Positions 1-4,882 of a DNA stretch of 6,134 bases are shown here, one piece after another. How positions within the stretch are numbered: the stretch's first letter is position 1; each line of letters starts with the position of its first letter. Origin of the DNA: Alphaproteobacteria bacterium. Its GTDB lineage: Bacteria > Pseudomonadota > Alphaproteobacteria > UBA2136 > UBA6156. The stretch spans positions 1-6,134 of the forward strand of contig JAIXXE010000037.1 in the NCBI GenBank assembly GCA_027490875.1. The letters run 5' to 3'. A program made the translations under genes and the position numbers. Under the pieces are notes generated by a model. The model was given only the letters and a program-made list of their open reading frames with translations. It ran no database searches and was not told where the DNA came from.

Positions 1-632
1 AGATGGTACGGCCCATGTTGGGTGCGGCGCAGGGCCGTCAGGTGCCCCACGCTGCCGAGCGCTTGGGCCATATCAGCCCCCAGCGTGCGGATATAGGTGC
101 CCTTGCTCACGGTGGCTGCCAGTGTGGCTGTGGTGTTAGAAAACTCAACGATTTTAAGGTCGTAAACCTCAATCTGGCGCGCTGCCAGTTCCACGACCTG
201 CCCCGACCGTGCCAGCGCATAGGCCCGTTGCCCCCCCACTTTTAGGGCACTGAAGACAGGCGGTGTTTGCTGCAAAACGCCGGTAAAGGCTGACAGGATG
301 GCCTCTAGCTGGTTCAAACTGGGCAGCACCGTGCTGGTGGCCAGCGGCGTGCCCGTGTAATCTTGGGTATCGGTCGCCACCCCAAAGCGAAGCGTAAATA
401 CATAGCCCTTAGGGCCTTCCAGCAGCCCTTGCAGGGCTTTGGTGCCTTGGCCTACTCCTAGCGGCAGCAGGCCGGTGGCAAAAGGGTCCAGCGTGCCGCC
501 GTGGCCGATTTTCACATTTTTGGGCGCTCCGGCCTGCTTAAGGTGCCATTTCACCTTGCCAACCACGCCAGCGCTGCTCATGCCAGTGGGTTTATCGACC
601 AAGAGGAGACCGTGCAGCGGTTGCCACGGCAT
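1..632 (-). CDS. truB: tRNA pseudouridine(55) synthase TruB, 3' end beyond window
   Basis: TruB converts U55 to pseudouridine in the T-psi-C loop of tRNAs in the cytoplasm. The translated first 210 residues show the family's motifs in order: LLLVDKPTGMSS (9-20), GHGGTLDPFATGLLPLGVGQGTK (43-65) with the catalytic Asp at about residue 49, the KVGGQRAYALAR stretch (131-142), and SKGTYIRTLGADM (176-188). Family members are about 300 residues, so the C-terminal third, including most of any PUA-like domain, lies off the left edge. The ATG at 632 is chosen because the LLLVDKP motif follows eight residues later and a GAGGTG ribosome site overlapping the rbfA stop sits just upstream. It starts 4 bp after the rbfA stop, so the two are cotranscribed and probably translationally linked. 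Recognition is by family knowledge of the motifs; certainty is high. Confidence 0.96.
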   Translation of the reverse strand, partial: MPWQPLHGLLLVDKPTGMSSAGVVGKVKWHLKQAGAPKNVKIGHGGTLDPFATGLLPLGVGQGTKALQGLLEGPKGYVFTLRFGVATDTQDYTGTPLATSTVLPSLNQLEAILSAFTGVLQQTPPVFSALKVGGQRAYALARSGQVVELAARQIEVYDLKIVEFSNTTATLAATVSKGTYIRTLGADMAQALGSVGHLTALRRTQHGPYH

Positions 633-636
633 GGGG

Positions 637-942
637 CTACACCTCGCGCGGGTGGAAGGAGAGAGCGGGCACGTTTTTAAGATGCAGTTGGCTGGCCAGA
701 TAATGCCGCAGCGGCTTGGCCAGTTCGGCGGTGGCACGGGCAAAGGTGGCGGGGCTGTTCAGTTCGGTCGGCAGGTCGAGGTACAGCCGCGCCAAGCGCA
801 GGTCGGCACTGACCCAACAGGCCACCACGGTCAGGCGCGTCAGCGGCAGCGTGCTATGCACCCGCCCCTGCAACAGGGCCAAGGCGGCGTGCTGCTGCAC
901 TTCGTGGGCGACTTTGCGCTGGCGGTCGTTCATCATTCTCAT
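637..942 (-). CDS. rbfA: Ribosome-binding factor A (30S maturation)
   Basis: RbfA is a small KH-like protein that binds the immature 30S subunit near the 5' helix of 16S rRNA and helps late maturation and cold adaptation. The 101-residue product matches the usual size. It has the N-terminal RQRKVAHEVQQHAALAL helix, then a strand with LTRLTVVACWVSADLRLARLYLDL (34-57), which corresponds to the family's 'VTVTxVxVSxDLxxAxVYV' core, and a C-terminal RHYLASQLHLKNVPALSFHPRE that matches the 'R..ia..l..r..P.l.F..D' ending. An upstream in-frame ATG at 1038 would lengthen it by 32 residues lying entirely inside the phosphatase gene, so the ATG at 942, which forms an ATGA overlap with that gene's stop, is preferred; ATGs at 936 and 933 are also possible. 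No strong ribosome site is visible, suggesting translational coupling. Confidence 0.88.
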   Translation of the reverse strand: MRMMNDRQRKVAHEVQQHAALALLQGRVHSTLPLTRLTVVACWVSADLRLARLYLDLPTELNSPATFARATAELAKPLRHYLASQLHLKNVPALSFHPREV

Positions 943-1496
943 GCGGGGAAAACTTTCTGGATTAGCGCCCGTTTGGCGGCGCGTTTGGTCAGGCGCCCTT
1001 TGGCCGAGACCACCCACGCGTGGCGGCAGGCGGCCCATACTGCCAAGTCCGCGCGGCTGTTGCCGGCGTAGTCGAAGCCACGGTGGCCAAAGCGGGCGAT
1101 GAGGGCTTGCGCCTTGATTTTACCAACAAAATTGCCGCTGGTGGCGGTGGTGCCCAACACGGGCCAGGTGTAGCCGGCTTCGGCCAACAGGGCGGCCACC
1201 CAACGCTCGGGGCTGCCGGTGGCGACCAACAGCGGTTGGCCGCTGCGGCGGGCGGCCGTAATCAGCGGGGTATTCCAGCGCAAGGTTGGCATGAACTGGT
1301 GGTTGAAGGCGGCCTCTTGCAGCGCCAGTTTGGCGGCTGGGCGGCCAAGTACCACGCCGCGCAGCACCACACCAATCGCGCGCAAGGGGTATGTGCGCCA
1401 CAGCCACACCAAGGCCAGTTGCGAGAGGTCGTCGCGCTGCAAGGTGCCGTCAAAATCCAGCACCAGCGGCGGTAACTTGGCCCGAGCCGTGGCCAT
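939..1496 (-). CDS. HAD-superfamily phosphatase, stand-alone version of the UbiA-fused HAD domain
   Basis: The 185-residue product is a haloacid dehalogenase-type hydrolase. Motif I is LVLDFDGTL (11-19; nucleophile Asp14, acid/base Asp16), motif II is LLVATGS (89-95), a lysine for motif III lies in VGKIKAQA (124-131), and motif IV is FDYAGNSRADLAVW (141-154) with GNSxxD. The wording around motifs III and IV (N-x-x-GKIKAQAL...FGxxGFDYAGNSxADLAVW) is what I know from the HAD domain fused to the N-terminus of UbiA-type prenyltransferases; here no membrane prenyltransferase part follows, because the gene ends and rbfA starts. Substrate is unknown; a phosphorylated polyprenyl or sugar compound would be a guess. 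It begins 6 bp after atpC and overlaps rbfA by 4 bp, so it is in one operon with them. The start at 1496 has only a weak ribosome site (AGG within the atpC stop). Confidence 0.85.
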   Translation of the reverse strand: MATARAKLPPLVLDFDGTLQRDDLSQLALVWLWRTYPLRAIGVVLRGVVLGRPAAKLALQEAAFNHQFMPTLRWNTPLITAARRSGQPLLVATGSPERWVAALLAEAGYTWPVLGTTATSGNFVGKIKAQALIARFGHRGFDYAGNSRADLAVWAACRHAWVVSAKGRLTKRAAKRALIQKVFPA

Positions 1497-1502
1497 GGCA
1501 AC

Positions 1503-1781
1503 CTAGGCTTGGGTGGCGGCTTCGGCCAGAATGGTCAGCCCCTGCGGGGTAACCTCGGCCACACCGCCATGAATGGTGAAGGTTTGCTGCGTGCCATCGG
1601 CCAACGTCATCACCAGCGGCTGGGCCTGCGCCAACAGCGCCACCAACGGGGCATGACCGGGTAATACCCCAAAGCTGCCAGCCGCCCCGGGGATTTGCGC
1701 ATAGGTGGCCTCACCCGCCGCCAGCTGGCTGGCTGGTGTGAGGATTTGGTAGGGAAAGGTGTGGGCTGACGCGCGTTCCAT
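1503..1781 (-). CDS. atpC: ATP synthase epsilon chain, short form without the C-terminal helices
   Basis: This 92-residue protein is the beta-sandwich domain of the F1 epsilon subunit, which sits on the central stalk and couples gamma to the c-ring. Visible family motifs are FPYQILTP (9-16), AGSFGVLPGHAPLVALL (34-50), FTIHGGVAEV (68-77) and LTILAEAA (82-89). Ordinary epsilon chains are about 130-140 residues and end in a two-helix hairpin that inhibits ATP hydrolysis; here the protein stops right after the beta-sandwich, so that inhibitory arm is absent. The ATG at 1781 has AAGG six bases upstream. atpD, the usual neighbour, is not next to it: a secreted glycine-rich protein gene lies upstream, and a HAD phosphatase, rbfA and truB follow in the same operon. 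The stop lies in clean sequence, so shortness is likely natural rather than an error. Confidence 0.9.
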   Translation of the reverse strand: MERASAHTFPYQILTPASQLAAGEATYAQIPGAAGSFGVLPGHAPLVALLAQAQPLVMTLADGTQQTFTIHGGVAEVTPQGLTILAEAATQA

Positions 1782-1893
1782 GGATGCCTTGTAGCCGATA
1801 CTGCTTAAAAAATCTAGGGGGTGGCCGCTGCGGTGACATCACGCTTGATGAGGTCGAGCAGGTGCTGATTTAGATTGCTTATCGAAAGGAGCG

Positions 1894-3117
1894 TTAGCTT
1901 GGGTAGCGGACGATCACAATGCCGGAGCCGCCAGCGCCACCAGTTGCTGCACCGGCCCCAAATCCAGCTCCACCTCCACCACCACCTGTATTTGGAGTTG
2001 CATTTGACGCATTTCCATTAACTGCGCCCGCGCTACCACCTCCCGCTCCTCCAGCACCACCTGAAGGGCTTGCATAACTACCACCGCCTCCGCCTCCGCC
2101 ATAGGTAACAGAGACACCAGTAATTGTTGATGCTAATCCAGCACCACCATTACCACCTGAACTTCCAGACCCATTAGCTCCAACAGCACCTGCCCCGCCG
2201 CCGCCGCCGCCAGATGAGTCGAGGAGGCCGTTACCTCCATTCCTTCCCTGACCACCGGTTCCTGCACCACCAGTCCCAGAATGAAAGCCTCCACCACCTG
2301 ATCCCCCGCTTCCGCCGTTAAAAGATGGCCAAGATCCACCAAGTCCTCCACCCGAAGCAGTTATTGTATGAAAGCTGCTACTACTTCCTGCAATTGCAGC
2401 AGTGTGATTGCTAATTCCACCAGCGCCACCAGCTCCAATAGTTACCGTATAATTTCCATTAGAAAGAGATAAAGTTCCAGAGACAACACCGCCGGCACCG
2501 CCGCCACCAGTTCCGGAATTACTTCCGTTATTTCCACCCCCACCACCTCCGCCACCTACCACGAGGTATTCAATATTGGTCGGGCCTCCAGCTACGAGTT
2601 GAAACGTTCCACCACTGTTAAAGGTATGAATTGTAAATCCGCCAGCATTCGTAATCGTTCCGCCCGTCGCAACAATCCCCGAGCCCGCACTTGAACACAG
2701 CACCCCCATTTGCTGCCAGCGCGTGCCGCTGCAGGCCAGCATGGCGGTGATGGAATTGGAGGTTGTCATCACAATCGTGCCCGTAACCCCGGCTGGGTTG
2801 GTGCAGCCGCTGCCGGTGGTGGCCTCACTGGCACACGCCATATCGGCCCATTGGCTGCCGTTGCACACCTGGTGCACCCGCTGGGTACTGCTGAAAACGA
2901 TCTCACCACGCACGCCCGTTGGGTTGGTGCAGCCGGTGTTGGGGGCCGTTGGGCTGGGCAGGTTCATGTTCACCCACTCGGTGCCACGGCACAGCTGAAT
3001 GGCGTTGGCCGTGGTGCTGAACACCACCTCGCCCGGCGTGGTGCACTGGGCAACCAAACCCGCGATTGGCAAGGAGCCAAAGATAACGGTTATAAGAGCG
3101 GCAAGCCAACGCATCAT
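1894..3117 (-). CDS. Secreted protein with three Cys/Trp repeats and a glycine-rich C-terminal domain
   Basis: From the ATG at 3117 the product is 407 residues. A signal peptide is clear: MMRW, then LAALITVIFGSLPIAGLVA, cut likely after residue 23. Three repeats follow (about 25-51, 63-93, 105-137) of the form C-T-x-P-x-G-x-x-G-x-I/V-V-F-x-x-T...C-x-G-x-x-W-x-x-M, each with two Cys and one Trp. From about residue 150 the protein is glycine-rich with runs of GGGGG, a YTVTIGAGGAGG strand and a GSGIVIVRYPS ending, like glycine-rich domains of surface and phage tail proteins. An exported or surface role is inferred; the exact function is unknown. The reading frame continues upstream to an ATG at 3180, but that lies in a palindromic repeat and would bury the signal peptide; 3114 is an equal alternative. 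Codon third positions are GC-rich before about 2700 and AT-rich after it. Confidence 0.8.
   Translation of the reverse strand: MMRWLAALITVIFGSLPIAGLVAQCTTPGEVVFSTTANAIQLCRGTEWVNMNLPSPTAPNTGCTNPTGVRGEIVFSSTQRVHQVCNGSQWADMACASEATTGSGCTNPAGVTGTIVMTTSNSITAMLACSGTRWQQMGVLCSSAGSGIVATGGTITNAGGFTIHTFNSGGTFQLVAGGPTNIEYLVVGGGGGGGGNNGSNSGTGGGGAGGVVSGTLSLSNGNYTVTIGAGGAGGISNHTAAIAGSSSSFHTITASGGGLGGSWPSFNGGSGGSGGGGFHSGTGGAGTGGQGRNGGNGLLDSSGGGGGGAGAVGANGSGSSGGNGGAGLASTITGVSVTYGGGGGGGSYASPSGGAGGAGGGSAGAVNGNASNATPNTGGGGGGAGFGAGAATGGAGGSGIVIVRYPS
2707..3045 (-). repeat. Three tandem protein repeats (Cys/Trp type) inside the secreted protein gene
   Basis: Units lie at about 3045-2965, 2931-2839 and 2805-2707. 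Each encodes an opening Cys-Thr-x-Pro, a central GxIVF/M strand, a second Cys followed by x-G-x-x-W and a closing Met. Linkers of 11 residues separate the units. The spacing of two Cys per unit suggests a disulphide in each after export, which is an inference. I recall similar units in secreted and tail-fibre-like bacterial proteins, but do not know a function for them. Confidence 0.75.
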
Positions 3118-3173
3118 GCCAGCATGCAACCTGATGTGGTTGGCGTTGTCAATGGATGCCAAGCTTAACAAAT

Positions 3174-3257
3174 GGGTCATTGCGAGCGCAGCGCGGCAAT
3201 CTCCCGTAGGTCAGGGCGTTTTGAGATTGCTTCGTCGCAGGCTCCTCGCCATGACCC
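3174..3257. repeat. Imperfect palindromic interspersed repeat ('gtcattgcgag' type)
   Basis: The left arm (3174-3203) begins GGGTCATTGCGAGCGCAGCG and ends GGCAATCTC. The right arm (3223-3257) reads GAGATTGCTTCGTCGC and ends CTCGCCATGACCC. Reverse-complementing the right arm aligns it with the left apart from a 5-base insertion and a few changes, giving a long hairpin of 84 bp in total. This is the general pattern of dispersed palindromes seen between genes in many proteobacteria. It carries no gene and was probably spread by outside transposase activity. Only one copy is in the window, so its dispersed nature is from recognition, not shown here. Confidence 0.7.
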
Positions 3258-3283
3258 GTTTCTCGGTTCCCCATGCCCTCATA

Positions 3284-3376
3284 CCTCCTTTGTCATTCCA
3301 GCGAACGCTGGAATCTGCTTGGTACGTTCGGGCATCTTAAGAAGATTCCACTTTTCAGTGGAATGACAAAAGGGGG
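3284..3376. repeat. Second palindromic repeat with a mini-hairpin in each arm ('gtcattcc' type)
   Basis: Outer arms CCTCCTTTGTCATTCCA (from 3284) and TGGAATGACAAAAGGGGG (to 3376) are near inverted copies. Each arm is itself a hairpin: ATTCCAGCG-AA-CGCTGGAAT (3295-3314) and ATTCCACT-TTTC-AGTGGAAT (3345-3364). The inner stems differ in sequence yet both pair, which looks like compensatory change. Together with the element at 3174-3257 it fills most of the gene-free stretch 3118-3448; no coding sequence is supported there. Confidence 0.65.
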
Positions 3377-3391
3377 AGGCTTTCGCCCCTA
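3367..3391 (-). terminator. Possible intrinsic terminator after mraZ
   Basis: Reading on the minus strand about 60 bp after the mraZ stop, GGGGC and GCCTC pair around a GAAA tetraloop (five pairs including one G.U), followed by CCCC and then TTTT. The T tract is short and it abuts the palindromic repeat, whose stems could contribute. Plausible end of a single-gene mraZ transcript, not certain. Confidence 0.35.
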
Positions 3392-3448
3392 ACCCTCGAC
3401 CCATGTCGTCATCTTGAAACCAACCTTTCCCACCCGTTCCTAGGTATG

Positions 3449-3973
3449 TTAGCTGCGCCGCGCCTTGGCGTCGGCCAGTTCCAAATCTTCCTTGCGCCAC
3501 AGCTCGTGAAGGTCGTGCAGGTCGTCGGCATAGTGGGCGCTGTCCATCGCCACTTGTTCGTCGAAGGCAGCGGGCTCCCACAACGTAAAGTATTCGCCTT
3601 CGCCAGCAATCATCACGTGTTCGGTGATGCCGGCTTCCTTCAGCATGGCCTCGGGGATCTGAATCCGCCCCGTGTCATCGAAGTTTAAAGGCCGAGCAGC
3701 GGCAAGAAGCGTGCGTGCCAGCCGCTGGCGGGTTGGTGAGAGCGCCGGAAGTCGGTTAATCCGTTCCGCCAGTTTAACAAAATCATCATAAGCCCACGCA
3801 TGGAGATACTTTCTCTCATTGTTTTTACCCGGTGAAGCCGGACTGGTTGGTGTTGGGTACACCACGACTGTCTGGCGGCTGTGGTTGGCCATCTCGGCAC
3901 GAAATGACGCAGGAACCGAGACACGCCCCTTGCGGTCAACCCCATTCAGGTAGCTGGCCAAAAAGACTGTCAT
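3449..3973 (-). CDS. mraZ: Transcriptional regulator MraZ
   Basis: MraZ is a DNA-binding ring-forming regulator, usually the first gene of the division and cell wall (dcw) cluster, which it controls by binding repeats in its own promoter. The 174-residue product has two SpoVT/AbrB-like halves, each with the DxxxR signature: VDRKGRVSVPASFR (12-25) and FDDTGRIQIPEAML (98-111), the second followed by the usual VMIAGEGEYFTLWEPAAF. It is somewhat longer than the usual 140-155 residues because of a loop at about 40-55 (rich in Pro, Ser, Lys) and a charged C-terminal tail after residue 150. The ATG at 3973 has AGGA nine bases upstream and MTVFLASYLNGVDRKGR is the expected N-terminus. Unusually, rsmH and fts genes do not follow; repeats and the secreted protein gene do. 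Confidence 0.94.
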   Translation of the reverse strand: MTVFLASYLNGVDRKGRVSVPASFRAEMANHSRQTVVVYPTPTSPASPGKNNERKYLHAWAYDDFVKLAERINRLPALSPTRQRLARTLLAAARPLNFDDTGRIQIPEAMLKEAGITEHVMIAGEGEYFTLWEPAAFDEQVAMDSAHYADDLHDLHELWRKEDLELADAKARRS

Positions 3974-4118
3974 GACGTTTCCTGCGTTTTCTCCCCTGAT
4001 ACGGCACCGTTGCCCGAAGCGCCGTGGCTGAATCCCCTCAACCTAGCCTCCATACCCAAGACCAAGCCCATGTAAAGAAACAGCATTGCTTTGGACCACC
4101 CGTTGATTATATTGGGTT

Positions 4119-4153
4119 TGGGCAACAAAGGGATAGTATGGGATGTGTTGGGA
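4119..4153 (+). promoter_or_regulatory. Probable MraZ operator: four TGGG-type boxes at exact 10 bp spacing
   Basis: Boxes TGGGC, AGGGA, TGGGA and TGGGA start at 4119, 4129, 4139 and 4149, each separated by 5 bases; a further TTGGG lies at 4112-4116 out of phase. MraZ is known to bind TGGGN direct repeats with 5-base spacers upstream of mraZ, one repeat per ring subunit. The array is about 150 bp upstream of mraZ and overlaps the predicted mraZ promoter, as expected for autorepression. The boxes read TGGG on the strand opposite to mraZ, that is in the direction of the gene at 4319, so control of that side is also possible. Confidence 0.7.
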
Positions 4154-4161
4154 TAATGCAA
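4133..4161 (-). promoter_or_regulatory. Candidate sigma70 promoter for mraZ
   Basis: On the minus strand TTGCAT (4161-4156) and TACTAT (4138-4133) are separated by 17 bases, giving a start near 4126 and a leader of about 150 nt. The -10 and spacer sit within the TGGG box array. A perfect TATAAT at 4111-4106 is an alternative -10, but has no -35 at the right distance. No coding sequence is supported in the 345 bp between mraZ and the plus-strand gene. Confidence 0.45.
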
Positions 4162-4202
4162 CCCCCCTTCCCTTATTTTTTAGGTTTTTCAGTCAACAGG
4201 GT

Positions 4203-4211
4203 TGTGGATAA
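4203..4211 (+). promoter_or_regulatory. Perfect DnaA box
   Basis: TGTGGATAA at 4203-4211 is the exact complement of the consensus DnaA box TTATCCACA. An AT-rich patch (4172-4190) lies 12 bp to its left. Only one perfect copy is present, so a replication origin is not supported; DnaA-linked control of a neighbouring promoter, or chance (about 1 in 20 for a window this size assuming even base use), remain. The same stretch also carries TGG at 4205, TGGG at 4215 and TGGG at 4235, in step with the 10 bp spacing of MraZ boxes. Confidence 0.4.
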
Positions 4212-4261
4212 GTCTGGGGAAAGGTTCTTGAACTTGGGGGAACTTGATTTTTGCCCGCCGA

Positions 4262-4271
4262 AGGTATACCT
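4262..4271. promoter_or_regulatory. Perfect 10 bp palindrome AGGTATACCT, copy 1
   Basis: AGGTATACCT is its own reverse complement and is followed by AA. It lies 47 bp before the start at 4319. TATACC within it could serve as a -10 element with TTGATT (4244-4249) as a -35, though the 15-base spacer is short. The related palindrome AAGTATACTT occurs before the next gene (4866-4875). Confidence 0.4.
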
Positions 4272-4318
4272 AAGCGCTCAGGAACACCCCATTCTGGGAG
4301 ACTTCAAGGAACACCTCG

Positions 4319-4735
4319 ATGATTCAAAGTAAAACTCTGCTGCGCTACCGTACTGCCGTGAACGCCGCTTTTCACCATAGCCCTACGGAACTTGAGTCCC
4401 TTCTGGCTAAGATACCCGAAGGTGCCACGCTTGACTGGAACCAGTTGGGCATGTGTGGGTGCGACCAAGAAGACCCTGAAATTCTGAAAGTTGTGTTTCA
4501 ATACGCCCCTGAAGGATACCCGAACATGTTGGGCACTATGGCACGACGGGCCGTGATTGGGCGCAACCATAGAACGATGGCGTACCTGCTTGCTCAAATA
4601 ACCAAAGACGGGGTGATTGGCGGTGTGGTTGGCGGTATGTGGCTTGAACTGGCCAGAATTGCCGAAAATAATGGAGACATGGCGATGCTCGACATCATTT
4701 TTGACAACGCCCCCGTGTCTATCTTCAGCCCCTAG
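4319..4735 (+). CDS. Uncharacterised small protein with ankyrin-like helical repeats
   Basis: I do not recognise this 138-residue protein as a named family. It has no signal peptide or clear membrane segment and is probably cytoplasmic. Its pattern is of paired helices: DPEILKVVFQYAP (52-64), then NMLGTMARRAVIGRNHRTMAYLLAQI (69-94), then MWLELARIAENNGDMAMLDIIFDNAP (107-132). The 'LxxAxxxGxxxMLxxIFxxAP' rhythm resembles degenerate ankyrin repeats, in which a residue pair begins each helix-turn-helix unit; this would suggest protein binding, but the match is weak. Two Cys sit close together (MCGC, 45-48). AAGGA ends 8 bases before the ATG, supporting the start, and codon use is like a real gene. 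It is a single-gene unit closed by a strong terminator. It is divergent from mraZ and shares its upstream region. Confidence 0.75.
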   Translation: MIQSKTLLRYRTAVNAAFHHSPTELESLLAKIPEGATLDWNQLGMCGCDQEDPEILKVVFQYAPEGYPNMLGTMARRAVIGRNHRTMAYLLAQITKDGVIGGVVGGMWLELARIAENNGDMAMLDIIFDNAPVSIFSP

Positions 4736-4739
4736 CGAT

Positions 4740-4781
4740 ACGCGGCCCTTTTCAAAGCGAGAAGAGGGCCGCGTGCGTTTT
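4740..4781 (+). terminator. Intrinsic terminator after the ankyrin-like gene
   Basis: Arms 4740-4753 (ACGCGGCCCTTTTC) and 4761-4774 (GAAGAGGGCCGCGT) pair over 14 positions with one mismatch, around a 7-base loop. TTTT follows at 4778-4781 after GCG. It starts 5 bp after the stop codon. There is no T tract on the other side, so it works for plus-strand transcription only. Confidence 0.85.
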
Positions 4782-4850
4782 GAGTGGGCAGGGTTTCTTG
4801 GTAAGGCGCATCCGCCTCACCGTGGAGACTGACCGAGGGGGGCAGTTTGC

Positions 4851-4879
4851 TTGACATTCTTCGCGAAGTATACTTAATT
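4851..4879 (+). promoter_or_regulatory. Candidate promoter with overlapping palindromes, for leader and 5066 gene
   Basis: TTGACA (4851-4856) is a consensus -35; 17 bases on lies TTAATT (4874-4879), a poor -10, while the better TATACT (4869-4874) is only 12 bases away. Between them are two overlapping perfect palindromes sharing AAG: CTTCGCGAAG (4859-4868) and AAGTATACTT (4866-4875). A regulator bound here would cover the promoter. The expected start, about 4883-4887, is just ahead of the long leader hairpin. The poor -35/-10 geometry could mean an activated promoter. Confidence 0.5.
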
Positions 4880-4882
4880 GCA

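Noticed and set aside
439..1475. Long plus-strand reading frames opposite truB, rbfA, the phosphatase and atpC
   Set aside because: They lie opposite well-supported genes in GC-rich DNA, show no motifs and have no ribosome sites.
1800..1840. Terminator between the secreted protein gene and atpC
   Set aside because: A six-T run follows a CCG-CAG-CGG stem on the minus strand, but the stem has only three firm pairs and two mismatches before it extends.
1797..1893. Remnant of a gene end upstream of atpC (minus strand, reading NQHLLDLIKRDVTAAATP then stop at 1814)
   Set aside because: It reads openly for a short way and looks somewhat protein-like, but has no start, overlaps the end of the secreted protein gene and matches no family I know, including AtpD.
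3118..3180. Longer N-terminus of the secreted protein starting at 3180
   Set aside because: That ATG is inside the palindromic repeat and would put 21 polar residues before a clear signal peptide.
4106..4111. TATAAT as the main mraZ -10
   Set aside because: A perfect hexamer, but the bases at 16-18 positions upstream (ATCCCT or TATCCC) do not resemble a -35.
3970..4161. 63-residue minus-strand reading frame ending in an ATGA overlap with mraZ
   Set aside because: Its start lies within the predicted mraZ -35 region, there is no ribosome site, and the composition is not protein-like; it is most likely the mraZ leader.
4195..4215. Replication origin
   Set aside because: Only one perfect DnaA box is present; origins normally have several, and no other origin feature is visible.
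4230..4243. LexA (SOS) box of alphaproteobacterial type, GTTC-N7-GTTC
   Set aside because: On the minus strand the two GTTC are separated by six bases, not seven, so the site does not match.
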